A stretch of DNA of 64,000 nt from Arthrobacter sp. EPSL27 (GCF_001512305.1 NZ_LNUT01000005.1:965774-1029773), one strand, 5' to 3'. Counted from the stretch's first letter, positions 39,805 to 48,803 are shown. Notes: generated by a model from the letters alone, not told the origin. Numbers and translations are program-made.

Positions 39805-41889
39805 CTAGGCGTCGGTGCGGAACACCTGCACCACGGACGGGCGCGGGGCACGGGCCTGGCCGCGCGCCGGCGTCGTGCCTGCCGGGACGTAGTCCGGGAA
39901 GAAGGACAGCTGCGCGTCGAACGTGCCGTCCTCGCCCGGGTGCTGCACGGAGACGAACACGCTGCGTTCCTGGTCGTGGATGATGGGCCCGCAGGTTTCG
40001 GCGTCGCGCGGGACGGCGAGGAACTGCTCCACCCGGCCCCGCTCGGCGCCGTCGAGGGTGACCTTGAACAACCCGTCGGCCTTGCCGATGCCGGAGGGGG
40101 CGCCGTCGGTGGAGATCCAGAGGTTGCCCACCGAGTCGAACGCGAGGTTGTCCGGGCAGGAGATCGGCGAGACCTGGTCCGCGGGGAAGCCGGAGAAGTA
40201 GGTCACGTCGCCGGTGGAGGGGTCGCCGCAGACCATCAGCAGGTTCCACGTGAACGCGGTGGAGGTCTGGTCGCCGGTCTCGGTGATTTCCACGACGTGG
40301 CCGTCGCGGTTGGCGTTGCGGGGGTTGACCTCGGTGGCGCCTTCCTTGCCGAGCTTGCCGCGGTCCGAGTTGTTGGTGCACGCGACGTAGACCTTGCCGG
40401 TGTGCAGGCTGGGCTGGACGTCCTCGCAGCGGTCCATCTTGGTGGGTCCCACCTTGTCGGCGGCCAGGCGGGTGTAAACCAGCACCTCCTCGACGGACAT
40501 CCCGGGCACCTTGGACTTCCCGCCCACCACCAGGGGAAGCCATTCGCCGGTGCCGTCGAAGCCGCCGTCGGCCGGGACCTCGCCGGTGCCGGTGATCTCG
40601 GAGGACGGGGAGTTGCCGGTGAAGCGGGCCACGTAGAGGTCGCCCGCGGAGAGCAGGGTCATGTTGTGCTTGCGGTCGCCCTCGCGGTACTTCTCGGCGG
40701 AGACGAACTTGTAGAGGTAGTCGAAGCGCTCGTCGTCGCCGGAGTAGGCCACCACGTGGCCGGACTCGGCCACGATCACGTTGGCGCCCTCGTGCTTGAA
40801 GCGGCCCAAGGAGGAGTGCTTCTTCGGGGTGGAGTCGGGGTCGAACGGATCGACTTCCACGATCCAGCCGAACCGGTTGGCCTCGTTCTCGAAGCCGGGG
40901 TTGCGGGTGTCGAAGCGGGGGTCGTCCAGTTCCCACTGGCGGGCCGTGGGCTTGCTGGTCAGCCCGTAGCGCTTGTCCGCGTCCGAGGTGCCCGGCGCCA
41001 CGAAGTAGCCGTTGAAGTTCTCCTCGCCGGAGAGGATGGTGCCCCAGGGGGTGGTGCCGCCGGAGCAGTTGCCCAGCGTGCCGAGGATGCGGCGGCCGGA
41101 GGGGTCCGCGGACGTGCGGACCAGCGGCGAGCCGGCTACCGGACCGGTGAGCTCGTACGCCGTCGAGTTCAGGTAGCGGCGGTTCAGCCGGGCGCCCTTG
41201 ACGTAGGACCACGGCTTGTTCTTGTTCTTGCGCTCCAGTTCCACCACGGAGAGCCCGTGCGCGGCGGCGCCGACGGCCCGGACGTCCGCGGCCGCCATCG
41301 ACGCCGGGAACATGATGGCCTCGTTGGTGTACTCGTGGTTCGCGAACAGGACGGCGCGGCGGCCCTTGCTGCCCGGAAGCTCCGTGATGTCCGTGTAGTC
41401 GTTGTTGTAGCCGAACTGCCGGGCCTGCGCCGCCGCGGTCTGGTTCCCCAGGTCAAAGTCCGGGGCGTCGTTGAAGATGGGGTCGCCCCAGCGGATCACG
41501 GGCTGCCAGGTGAAGCCTTCCGGCACGGTCAAACGGTCGACGGCGGCATCCACCGGGGCGATCGCTGAGAACCGGAGCTTGGACGCGCCGTAGCCGTCCT
41601 TGGCTGCCGCGGACAGTCCCGTTCCGCCGTCGGCTGCTGCGGGTCCGGCCGTGGTGAGGGCATCCCCGAACGCGACGGCGAGTGCACCCGCGGCGCCGAA
41701 GCCCAGGACGGCGCGGCGGGACATGGTGGCCGAGGCGATGTCCCGGAAGTAGCTGTTAGAGCTGGTGTTGCACACCTCGCCCGAGCAGGCGTTGTCGCAC
41801 TTCAGCGCGCAGGTGACGGCGCTGCGCTTGCCTTTGGTGTGGCCGAGCATGGGGAGCAGGGAGAACTTGCGTCCGGAGGAAACAGACAA
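39805..41889 (-). CDS. phoX: PhoX-type alkaline phosphatase, Tat-exported
   Basis: Calcium/iron-dependent phosphatase of the PhoX (DUF839) family, 694 residues, expected outside the membrane. The Tat motif SRRAVLGFGAAGALAVAFG starts near residue 57. Family segments: VLFANHEYTNEA, GTLGNCSGGTTPWGTILSGEENFNGYF, GWIVEVDPFDP and SCPDNLAFDSVGNLWISTDG. Before the Tat signal lies a 55-residue extension with four regularly spaced cysteines (TCALKCDNACSGEVC). The TTG start at 41889 is chosen because GGAAGG sits seven bases upstream; GTG 41904 is the alternative. No Pho box could be confirmed. Confidence 0.92.
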   Translation of the reverse strand: MSVSSGRKFSLLPMLGHTKGKRSAVTCALKCDNACSGEVCNTSSNSYFRDIASATMSRRAVLGFGAAGALAVAFGDALTTAGPAAADGGTGLSAAAKDGYGASKLRFSAIAPVDAAVDRLTVPEGFTWQPVIRWGDPIFNDAPDFDLGNQTAAAQARQFGYNNDYTDITELPGSKGRRAVLFANHEYTNEAIMFPASMAAADVRAVGAAAHGLSVVELERKNKNKPWSYVKGARLNRRYLNSTAYELTGPVAGSPLVRTSADPSGRRILGTLGNCSGGTTPWGTILSGEENFNGYFVAPGTSDADKRYGLTSKPTARQWELDDPRFDTRNPGFENEANRFGWIVEVDPFDPDSTPKKHSSLGRFKHEGANVIVAESGHVVAYSGDDERFDYLYKFVSAEKYREGDRKHNMTLLSAGDLYVARFTGNSPSSEITGTGEVPADGGFDGTGEWLPLVVGGKSKVPGMSVEEVLVYTRLAADKVGPTKMDRCEDVQPSLHTGKVYVACTNNSDRGKLGKEGATEVNPRNANRDGHVVEITETGDQTSTAFTWNLLMVCGDPSTGDVTYFSGFPADQVSPISCPDNLAFDSVGNLWISTDGAPSGIGKADGLFKVTLDGAERGRVEQFLAVPRDAETCGPIIHDQERSVFVSVQHPGEDGTFDAQLSFFPDYVPAGTTPARGQARAPRPSVVQVFRTDA

Positions 41890-42032
41890 TGGGAGACCTT
41901 CCACGGTGGATTGGGGGCCTCCCTAACGTTCCAGCCGCGGGCGACGTGGAGTCGACTCTCAGATGAAGTCCGGGTGAACTCGGAGCGTCGCGGCGGAGCC
42001 TGCCGGATCTGAGGGAGCGTCGCGGGGGAAGG

Positions 42033-42551
42033 TCAGTCCGCTTCCGGGGCGTTGGCCGCGTCCATGAGCCGCTGGCCGATGCCCTCGAGGAACTCGGCGA
42101 TGTCCGCCACGCTCTCCTTGGAGGAGGACTCGAGCAGGGCCCGGGCGGCGGCGGCGAAGTGGTCGTTGGCCCACTGCATGGCCTCGTTGCCCTCCGGGCT
42201 GAGGTGCAGCAGCACACTGCGGCGGTCCGTGGGGTTGGGCTTGCGCACCATAAAGCCCTTGGATTCCAGCCGGTCCACCATGGCGGTGACCGAGCCGGTG
42301 GTGATGTTCAGCGTCTTGCCCAGGTCCTTGGGGGTAAGGCCGTCCACCTCGCCCACGAAGGCCATGGCGTTGATGTCGATGGTGCCGATGCCCAGCTTCT
42401 CGGCCAGCCGGATGCGGAGCGCGTAGGTTCCGGTGTCCACCCGCCGCAGGCCCTGCACAATGCGGAGCAGCCCGTCTTTGGTAGCGGCCTGGCCGTCCGC
42501 GGCCTTGGCATCTGACGCCTCGTCAACGTGCAGGGATCCAGGAGTCGTCAT
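42033..42551 (-). CDS. MarR family transcriptional regulator
   Basis: Winged-helix regulator of 172 residues: LGIGTIDINAMAFVGEVDGLTPKDLGKTLNITTGSVTAMVDRLESKGFMVRKPNPTDRRSVLLHLSPEG is the complete recognition and wing region split by normal MarR spacing. ATG 42551 follows an AT-rich stretch. It is 143 bases upstream of phoX on the same strand; whether it controls phoX or another gene is unknown. Confidence 0.9.
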   Translation of the reverse strand: MTTPGSLHVDEASDAKAADGQAATKDGLLRIVQGLRRVDTGTYALRIRLAEKLGIGTIDINAMAFVGEVDGLTPKDLGKTLNITTGSVTAMVDRLESKGFMVRKPNPTDRRSVLLHLSPEGNEAMQWANDHFAAAARALLESSSKESVADIAEFLEGIGQRLMDAANAPEAD

Positions 42552-42615
42552 TAACAAATATTCCATTCCACAAGCCATTTTCCACGGCTGCTTCGCCGCT
42601 TCCGCACCTACTTTA

Positions 42616-43662
42616 CTAGCACGCGCGTGCTTCCCCGGCAGCCAGCACCGCGTGCACCCGGCGCAGGCGCTCCAGCCACCAGTCCCGGCGCTCCGGGGCG
42701 GCCGCGTATTCCGCCAGCAGCCCCGGGTCGGCGGCGACGTCGCGGACGCGGATGGCGCCGTCGTCGGGCACCAGCGAGTCCCGGGTGACGTCCGCGGCGA
42801 GCAGCGAGACGGTGCCCAGCCCGCACGCGTAGGGCAGCTCGGGCAGCGCGGCGGCGAGCGCCAGGCCGGCGCGGATGCCCACGGAGGTGTCCAGCGCGGA
42901 GCTGACGACGGCGGGAAGCCCGGCCTGCGCCACGATGTCCAGGGCGCGCCGCACTCCCCCGAGCGGCGCCACCTTCACAACGATCAGGTCAGCGGCGCCG
43001 GCGCGGGCCACCTTGAGCGGGTCGTCCTCCTTGCGCACGCTCTCGTCCGCGGCGATCAGCACCGGGACCCCGGCGGCGCGCAGCCGGTGGCGCACCTCGG
43101 CCAGGCCGGCGATGCCCGGCACCGGCTGTTCGGCGTACTCCAGCCCGACGGCGGACAGCCGGGTCAGTGCCTCCACGGCGGCCGGCACGTCCCAGCCGCC
43201 GTTGGCGTCCACCCGGATCGCGGCGTCGGGCAGGGCGGCGCGGACGGCGGCGACCCGGGCGGCGTCGTCGTCGAGGGTCTGCCCGGCCTCGGCGACTTTG
43301 ACCTTGACGGCGTCCACCCGGCCGAACCGGACCAGGATCTCCGGCACCCGGTCCGCGGGAATCGCGGGGACCGTGGCGTTGACGGGAACCAGCGTCCGCA
43401 CCGGCGGAGGGAAGCCGTGCCACCCGGCCTCGACCGCGGCGGCGAGCCAGCGGGATGCTTCGGCGTCGCCGTATTCCGGGAAGGGACAGAACTCGCCCCA
43501 GCCGCGCGGGCCGTCCAGCAGCAGCGCCTCCCGCCGGGTGATACCGCGGAACTTCACCCGCATGGGCAGGCTCACCACGTGCGCGGCGGCCAGGAGCTCC
43601 TCCAGCGGCGGCAGGGGCGGCGGGCCAGCGGACGGGGACGACGGCGGCGGGCTGGCGGGCAC
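42616..43662 (-). CDS. menC: o-Succinylbenzoate synthase
   Basis: Enolase-superfamily dehydratase of menaquinone synthesis, 348 residues. The lysine motif VKVKVAE, metal ligands in IRVDANGGW, YAEQPVPG and IAADESV, and the second lysine in LIVVKVAPLGGV are all present. The first 20 residues are Pro/Ser-rich and may not be essential. The GTG start is three bases behind the stop of the 51-residue membrane protein, so it is transcribed with the sortase genes. Confidence 0.9.
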   Translation of the reverse strand: MPASPPPSSPSAGPPPLPPLEELLAAAHVVSLPMRVKFRGITRREALLLDGPRGWGEFCPFPEYGDAEASRWLAAAVEAGWHGFPPPVRTLVPVNATVPAIPADRVPEILVRFGRVDAVKVKVAEAGQTLDDDAARVAAVRAALPDAAIRVDANGGWDVPAAVEALTRLSAVGLEYAEQPVPGIAGLAEVRHRLRAAGVPVLIAADESVRKEDDPLKVARAGAADLIVVKVAPLGGVRRALDIVAQAGLPAVVSSALDTSVGIRAGLALAAALPELPYACGLGTVSLLAADVTRDSLVPDDGAIRVRDVAADPGLLAEYAAAPERRDWWLERLRRVHAVLAAGEARAC

Positions 43663-43665
43663 GGG

Positions 43666-43821
43666 TCAGCCCACCGTCACGTCGGTCAGGTTGGTCACGT
43701 CGGCCAGCCAGGGGAACACGACGTCGAACAGCAGGAAAACGGCCCCGGCCAGGAGCCCGGCCGAGAGCAGGATCCGCACCCAGAGGGGTCCGGGGAGGTG
43801 GCGGAAAATCCAGAGGTACAT
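43666..43821 (-). CDS. Small single-pass membrane protein next to sortase, 51 residues
   Basis: An intact frame of 51 codons with ATG at 43819-43821, starting three bases behind the sortase stop and ending three bases before menC. The product begins MYLWIFRHLPGPLWVR and has one membrane helix (ILLSAGLLAGAVFLLFDVVF) and a short acidic outer tail. Tight spacing on both sides supports a real gene. Function unknown; it could assist the sortase. Confidence 0.75.
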   Translation of the reverse strand: MYLWIFRHLPGPLWVRILLSAGLLAGAVFLLFDVVFPWLADVTNLTDVTVG

Positions 43822-43824
43822 GGT

Positions 43825-44619
43825 TTATGCCTTCCCCTGCAGCGCGGCGAGCTGCTGTGCGATGGCCGCCGGAGGCCCGGCGCTGAGCGGCTGCCAGGAG
43901 TCGAACACCGAGTATGCGATGATGCGCTCCTCTGACCCGAACCGCGGGTTGCAGCTGGTCAGGGTCAGGAGCCGCTGGTCCGGCGCGACGCCGGGCTGGG
44001 TGGGCACGGGCGCGATCACGTCTGTCCGGTCCGGCAGCACGATCTCCTGGTTGCGGAAGACGTAGGTGTAGAAGCCGTCGGCGGTCTGGACGTAGATTTT
44101 GTCGCCCGGCACCAGGGTGTGGATGTTGTCCAGGACGGCGCCGTGGGTCTGGCGGTGGCCGGCCATCACGAAGTTTCCCACGGCCCCGGGCATGGCGGTT
44201 CCGGCGTAGCGGCCCAGGCCCAGGGTGTCGATCACGTCGCGGCTGGTGCCCTCGATGATGGGCCGGCTGTAGGTCTCGCCGAACCGGGGGATGTAGATGA
44301 CGCCGATCGCCGCGCCATGGGCCGGCGCGCTGGCCACGGGCACGTTCGCGGGATCCACGGGCGCGGCCGGGGCCGGGGCTGCAGCCGCGTCAGGGATGGG
44401 CGCCTGGTGTTGCTGGACGAACTGCTTCACGGCGGACTCCTGGGCGGCGTCGGCCTCCACGTTGGTCCACCACAGCTGCCAGGCGACAAAGAGGACGGCA
44501 ATCACGCCCAGGGTGATCAGCAGCTCGCCGGCCACCTGGACAACCATCAGCGAGCGCCCGCGGCGGGTGCGGCGGGTTTCCTGCGCAACCACGGCGCGGC
44601 GGTTCAGTACGTTGGACAT
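43825..44619 (-). CDS. Class E sortase
   Basis: Membrane-bound transpeptidase of 264 residues that attaches surface proteins to the cell wall. An N-terminal basic stretch is followed by one helix (GELLITLGVIAVLFVAWQLWW). The catalytic triad is visible as His in VMAGHRQTHG, Cys223 in LLTLTSCNPRFG and Arg232. Class E sortases usually recognise LAXTG; no such substrate gene is in the window. A Pro/Ala-rich linker lies around residues 75-100. It is cotranscribed with a lipoprotein upstream. Confidence 0.92.
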   Translation of the reverse strand: MSNVLNRRAVVAQETRRTRRGRSLMVVQVAGELLITLGVIAVLFVAWQLWWTNVEADAAQESAVKQFVQQHQAPIPDAAAAPAPAAPVDPANVPVASAPAHGAAIGVIYIPRFGETYSRPIIEGTSRDVIDTLGLGRYAGTAMPGAVGNFVMAGHRQTHGAVLDNIHTLVPGDKIYVQTADGFYTYVFRNQEIVLPDRTDVIAPVPTQPGVAPDQRLLTLTSCNPRFGSEERIIAYSVFDSWQPLSAGPPAAIAQQLAALQGKA

Positions 44620-44634
44620 GCCCTCTCCTGTCGC

Positions 44635-45168
44635 CTACCGCTGGACGCTGCCGATAAAGCAGCGCCCGTTCGGAAGAACCGGCAAGACCGACGTGGCCAC
44701 CGTTCCCGCCCGGAGCTGCGCCATCACACATTCGTTGTTGTCGCCCAGGACTCCGACCTCGACGGCGTCCGCCGCCAGTCCGGTGGGGGTCCGGGCCGCT
44801 GACACCTCGACGGCGGCCGGCGCGAACCCCGCCGCAGCCAGGCTCTCGCGGACCTGCGCCGTGCTGGGCTGCGGTGCGGAGGCCACCAGCGCCTGCAGTG
44901 CCGCTTCCACCGCAGCGGGAACTCCGGAGGCGGCGGGTCCGGACGGATCAGCGGACGACGCCGCGCCGCCGGCTTCCGGGGCCGGGGCGGCCGGGGCGGC
45001 GCCCTCGGACGCGGGTGCACTGTGGGAGGCGGCCGGGCCGGAGGCAATTGTGGGGGCGGGGGTTGAACACGCTGCCAGACCGACCAGCAGCGGAAGCACC
45101 AGGGCGACCAGGCCCACGGACCGGCGGCCGCGTGCGCGGCGGAGCAGGGCGGGGGCAGGGGAAGTCAC
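44635..45168 (-). CDS. Hypothetical lipoprotein upstream of sortase
   Basis: A 177-residue protein with a lipoprotein signal peptide (lipobox LAAC at about residue 34) and a 60-residue Ala/Pro/Ser-rich linker. A small C-terminal domain contains two cysteines (NNECVMAQLR and NGRCFIGSVQR) that may form a disulfide. The GTG start has AAGGA seven bases upstream. The sortase gene follows after 15 bases. It resembles DUF6993-type proteins; function unknown. Confidence 0.75.
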   Translation of the reverse strand: MTSPAPALLRRARGRRSVGLVALVLPLLVGLAACSTPAPTIASGPAASHSAPASEGAAPAAPAPEAGGAASSADPSGPAASGVPAAVEAALQALVASAPQPSTAQVRESLAAAGFAPAAVEVSAARTPTGLAADAVEVGVLGDNNECVMAQLRAGTVATSVLPVLPNGRCFIGSVQR

Positions 45169-45248
45169 CGGATCATCCTTTCATACCGGCACCCCGCAGC
45201 GGATCAGGTCACAGGGGTGATGGACAACCCCAGCGCCGCACTACACGA

Positions 45249-45277
45249 TTGCGTGAATACAGCCCCAGCTGTACTTT
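45249..45277 (+). promoter_or_regulatory. Promoter and operator of the arsR-CDF operon
   Basis: -35 TTGCGT (45249-45254), 17-base spacer, -10 TACTTT (45272-45277). An exact inverted repeat TACAGC-CCCA-GCTGTA (45258-45273) fills the spacer and touches the -10, the expected place for an ArsR repressor. Confidence 0.75.
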
Positions 45278-45283
45278 GGGTGG

Positions 45284-45610
45284 ATGGAAACTTTCACCCA
45301 CGCCCCGGTGCTGGCGCGCTTCGGCTACGCGGTCTCGGACCCCACCCGGGCGAGCATTCTGCTGGCCCTGGCGGATGCGCCCTCGTACCCGTCGGACCTG
45401 GCGGATTCCCTGGGGGTTTCGCGGCAGAGCATGTCCAACCACCTGACGTGCCTGCGGGGATGCGGCCTCGTCGTTACTACCGCGGACGGCCGGCGGACCC
45501 GCTATGAGCTCGCCGACGCCCGGCTGGGCCATGCGATCAGGGACCTGCTCGGCGTGGTGCTGGCCGTCGACCCGGCCTGCTGCGCCCCGGACGGGACGTG
45601 CCTGGCATGA
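45284..45610 (+). CDS. ArsR family metal-sensing repressor (CmtR-like)
   Basis: Winged-helix repressor of 108 residues. The DNA helix is DLADSLGVSRQSMSNHLTCLRGCGLV; cysteines in the recognition region (LTCLRGCG) and at the C-terminus (PACCAPDGTC) look like Cd/Pb ligands of the CmtR type. The next gene is a CDF exporter overlapping by ATGA, so this is very likely its repressor. The ATG lies six bases behind the -10 box. Confidence 0.9.
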   Translation: METFTHAPVLARFGYAVSDPTRASILLALADAPSYPSDLADSLGVSRQSMSNHLTCLRGCGLVVTTADGRRTRYELADARLGHAIRDLLGVVLAVDPACCAPDGTCLA

Positions 45611-46344
45611 GCACACCAACCCCGGCCATGCCCGCGGCCAAGCGCCGCGCCATCCTGAGCCGCCGCATCCGGTTGTTCGCCGCCGCCACCATCACCTACA
45701 ACCTCGTCGAGGCCGTGGTCGCGCTCTGGGCGGGCAACGCGGCGGATTCCTCGGCCCTGATCGGCTTCGGCCTCGACTCGGTGATCGAGGTCGCCTCCGC
45801 CGTCGCCCTGTCTTGGCAGTTCTCCGCCAAAGATCCTGAACTCCGCGAGCGCCTGACCCTGCGGATCATCGCGATCTCCTTCTTCGCGCTGGCCTTGTTC
45901 GTCTCCGTGGACTCCGTGAGATCGCTGGCCGGAGGCGGCGAGGCCCGGCATTCCACACCGGGCATTGTCATCGCCGCCCTGAGCCTGGCCATCATGCCCG
46001 TTTTGTCCTGGCTCCAGCGGCGGGCCGGACGGGAGCTCGGATCCAGGACCGCGGTGGCAGATTCCAAGCAGACCCTGCTGTGCACCTACCTCTCCGCCGT
46101 GCTGCTGGTCGGCCTGGTGCTGAACGCCGCACTGGGCTGGTGGTGGGCGGACGCGGGCGCCGCACTGGTCATCGCCGGGATCGCTGTCCGTGAGGGGATC
46201 AACGCCTGGAAGGGCGATGCCTGCTGCGCCGTCCCAGCCGCCGCCACCGAGCGCGACGGCGGAGCCGACGGCTGCTGCGAAGGTTGCGGATCAGGTGCCG
46301 AACCGAACGTCTTCAGCCTTTCCGTACCCCCTCGCCACGGCTGA
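45607..46344 (+). CDS. Cation diffusion facilitator-type metal exporter
   Basis: Membrane protein of 245 residues with six helices. Acidic residues typical of the CDF zinc/cadmium site are seen in ALIGFGLDSVIEVASA and in ADSKQTLLCTYLSA. The C-terminal cytoplasmic tail is short and rich in cysteine (GDACCAV and DGCCEGCG). Typical CDF cytoplasmic domains are longer. The ATGA overlap with the ArsR gene supports a metal efflux unit. Confidence 0.85.
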   Translation: MSTPTPAMPAAKRRAILSRRIRLFAAATITYNLVEAVVALWAGNAADSSALIGFGLDSVIEVASAVALSWQFSAKDPELRERLTLRIIAISFFALALFVSVDSVRSLAGGGEARHSTPGIVIAALSLAIMPVLSWLQRRAGRELGSRTAVADSKQTLLCTYLSAVLLVGLVLNAALGWWWADAGAALVIAGIAVREGINAWKGDACCAVPAAATERDGGADGCCEGCGSGAEPNVFSLSVPPRHG

Positions 46345-46386
46345 GGCTGAAGCGCCCCGCCTGCCGCGGACGGGCTGGTTGCGCTG

Positions 46387-47754
46387 CTACAAGACGGTCT
46401 CCGCCCGCTCCGGGTCCCGCAGTTCCCAGACGTCGGCCGCGGCGCCGTGCGGCAGTTCCAGGTGCCACTCCTCGCCGGGGCCCGGGTAGGCGCGCAGGGT
46501 GGTGGGCACGGACCCGTGGCGGTAGACCTCCACGATCGAGGCGTCGAGGAAGATCCGCAGCTCGTCGCCGCCCGCCACCGCGTCGGCGAACACAGTCCGC
46601 CGCCGGCCGTCCGTTGGATCCCCCACGGACACCAGGACCAGCCGCAGGGTGCCCTCTCCCCCGGCCACCCGGACCTCGGCAAACGGAGGCAGCGCCACGG
46701 TCCCCGCGGCGCCGTGGTGGAGTACTGCCCCGCGGTAGCCGCGGAGCTCCGGGGCGGGTTCCACCGCGAGCACCCCGCCGTGCACGGACAGCTGGCGGGG
46801 GAACGTCAGGATCCCGGCCCAGCCGGCGCGGTCCGTCTCGGCCTGGCTGCGCCCGGGACGGTCCTCGCTGTCCTCGAGCTCCGCGGACCAGCCCCACAGC
46901 AGCGCCCGGTCCGGCAGCGCGAGGATCTGCGGCGCGTAGAACTCGGGCCCCAGGTCCGCTTTCCCGCCCGACGCCGGTATGAACACCGGCAGCCCGGCAG
47001 GCCCGGCCGCCAGGGAGCCCAGGAGGTAGCCCACACCGTGGGGGTGGGTGTGCAGATCACCGGGGTGCCACAGCGAGGCCATCAGCACCCAGGTCTCCGC
47101 GCCGGAGGAGTCCGGCAGCCGGACCAGCTGCGGGCACTCCCAGATTGCCGCGGGCAGATGCCGGGCGGCGAGCGGGTCCTCGGAGCTGAACCAGATCCCC
47201 TCGTACCGCCAGGAGCGCAGGTCGTCCACGCTGTAGAGCAGCACGGCGGCGTGGCCGGAGGCCAGCCCGGCGCCCTGCAGGGCGAAGCGGCGGCCGCCGA
47301 ACGTGAAGAGGAAGGGGTCGCGGACGGTGGTGACCTGCGGGTCCGGGGGCACCTCGGCCGCGACATGTCCGTCCTGCGTCCACGTCCGCAGTGAGGCATC
47401 CCCGCGCGCCAGGACCACCCGGGAGTGGCCGCCGTCGATGTCCACACCGGAGTAGACGGCGGTGGGGACGCCGCCGTCGTCCGTCACCACACCGGACCAG
47501 CAGCCCAGGGCGTCCGGCCCGCCGGGCTGGGGCCGCAGCGCCAGGGGCTCCTCCTCCCAGCGCACCAGGTCCGGGGAGCTCAGGTGCCCCCAGCAGATGC
47601 TGTGGTGCCGCGCCGAGTCCGGGTTGTGCTGGAAGAACACGTGGTAGCGGCCGTCCGTATAGCAGAGCCCGTTGGGATCGTTGATCCAGCCCTGCGCCGG
47701 CCGCGGGTGGAACCGGGGGAAGGCGGGGTCCGGGTGCGGAGCAGCGGTGTCCAT
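46387..47754 (-). CDS. Glycoside hydrolase family 32 (sucrose/fructan hydrolase)
   Basis: Five-bladed propeller enzyme plus beta-sandwich, 455 residues, acting on beta-fructosides. Nucleophile Asp26 is in WINDPNG; the RDP motif is in TTVRDPFLFTFGG and the acid/base Glu in AIWECPQLVRLP. There is no signal peptide, so it should act in the cytoplasm on sucrose or imported fructosides. ATG 47754 starts just before the catalytic domain. No sugar transporter is adjacent. Confidence 0.92.
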   Translation of the reverse strand: MDTAAPHPDPAFPRFHPRPAQGWINDPNGLCYTDGRYHVFFQHNPDSARHHSICWGHLSSPDLVRWEEEPLALRPQPGGPDALGCWSGVVTDDGGVPTAVYSGVDIDGGHSRVVLARGDASLRTWTQDGHVAAEVPPDPQVTTVRDPFLFTFGGRRFALQGAGLASGHAAVLLYSVDDLRSWRYEGIWFSSEDPLAARHLPAAIWECPQLVRLPDSSGAETWVLMASLWHPGDLHTHPHGVGYLLGSLAAGPAGLPVFIPASGGKADLGPEFYAPQILALPDRALLWGWSAELEDSEDRPGRSQAETDRAGWAGILTFPRQLSVHGGVLAVEPAPELRGYRGAVLHHGAAGTVALPPFAEVRVAGGEGTLRLVLVSVGDPTDGRRRTVFADAVAGGDELRIFLDASIVEVYRHGSVPTTLRAYPGPGEEWHLELPHGAAADVWELRDPERAETVL

Positions 47755-47823
47755 GGGCCAAACCTTACCTGCGCGCCGCTGCGGCGTCCTCAGAAAGTTC
47801 GCAGGGTTCTGTGGGAACCTGTG

Positions 47824-48774
47824 ATGGTGATTTTTCGGCAGGAACACACCAGCACGCAGCAGGCTCCGGGGTACCCGCAGCCGCCGTCCCGCGCGCCCGA
47901 GCCCCGCCAGGGCCGGGGCACCGGTTTCCTGTTCCTGCTGGCCACCCTCGCCAGCATGGCCGCCCTGGCCGCGACGTACTACTTCTTTGTCCGCACCACC
48001 ACGGGCCAGTTCATCGACGAATCCGCCCTCGTGGAGGCGGTGGAGATCCACGGCACCGCCGGCAAGGCCGCCAACAAGCTGCTCGACTGGCTGCCCGCGG
48101 TGTCCCTGTTGATCTCCGCCGTGGTGGTCCTCATTGTCACGGTAGTGAAGCGCCGCTGGGCGGCCGCGGGCATCGCGGTGGCGGCCTGCGTCGGTTCCAA
48201 CGTGGCCACCCAGATCCTGAAGAACCTCAGCCCGGACCGGCCCTACCGCGGGATCGAGACGCTGGAGCTGAACTCGCTGCCGTCCGGGCACACCACCCTG
48301 GCGGCGTCGGCCGCGGCGGCCGTGTTCCTCATGGTCTCCCCGCGCTGGCGGCCGATGGTGGGATTCCTGGGCGGCAGCTTCGCCGTCGCCACCGGGGTGT
48401 CCACGCTGATCAACCAGTGGCACCGGCCCGCCGACGTGGTGGCCGCGTTCTTGGTGGTGGCCGTGTTCATGATCCCGGCGGGCTGGCTGATCATCCGCAA
48501 GGGCCCGCGCTGGAACGTCTGGGACGGGTACGGGCACCACTGGGCGTCCTCGCACCTGTGGCTGGGGCTGTCCCTGCTGGCGGGCCTCGCCGCGGCCGCC
48601 GTCGCCGGCTTCTCCCTGCTGAGCGTCGCCGCGGGCAGCGGCGTGGAGGACAGCACCACCCACTACTTCTGGGCCGGCACCGCGCTGATTGTGATCGCCG
48701 GGTACCTCGCGACGGTCACCGGCGTCTGGCTGTTCGGGCATGCTGCCCGACGGCGCCACGCACCCCGCCGCTGA
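47824..48774 (+). CDS. PAP2-family membrane phosphatase
   Basis: Membrane protein of 316 residues with about six helices. The three PAP2 motifs are present: KNLSPDRPYRG (KxxxxxxRP), LPSGHTT, and the histidine region NQWHRPADV. A Pro/Gln-rich N-terminus precedes the first helix. Likely substrates are lipid phosphates such as undecaprenyl diphosphate or phosphatidate. It is divergent from the GH32 gene and converges on the DHFR-like gene. Confidence 0.88.
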   Translation: MVIFRQEHTSTQQAPGYPQPPSRAPEPRQGRGTGFLFLLATLASMAALAATYYFFVRTTTGQFIDESALVEAVEIHGTAGKAANKLLDWLPAVSLLISAVVVLIVTVVKRRWAAAGIAVAACVGSNVATQILKNLSPDRPYRGIETLELNSLPSGHTTLAASAAAAVFLMVSPRWRPMVGFLGGSFAVATGVSTLINQWHRPADVVAAFLVVAVFMIPAGWLIIRKGPRWNVWDGYGHHWASSHLWLGLSLLAGLAAAAVAGFSLLSVAAGSGVEDSTTHYFWAGTALIVIAGYLATVTGVWLFGHAARRRHAPRR

Positions 48775-48803
48775 CAGGCGCCCGGGCGGCCCGGCCGGCA
48801 GCC

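Noticed and set aside
46387..48759. Open frame of 790 codons running through GH32 and into the PAP2 region
   Set aside because: Only the part from ATG 47754 shows GH32 features. The upstream 335 codons are antisense to the PAP2 gene, which has all its catalytic motifs.
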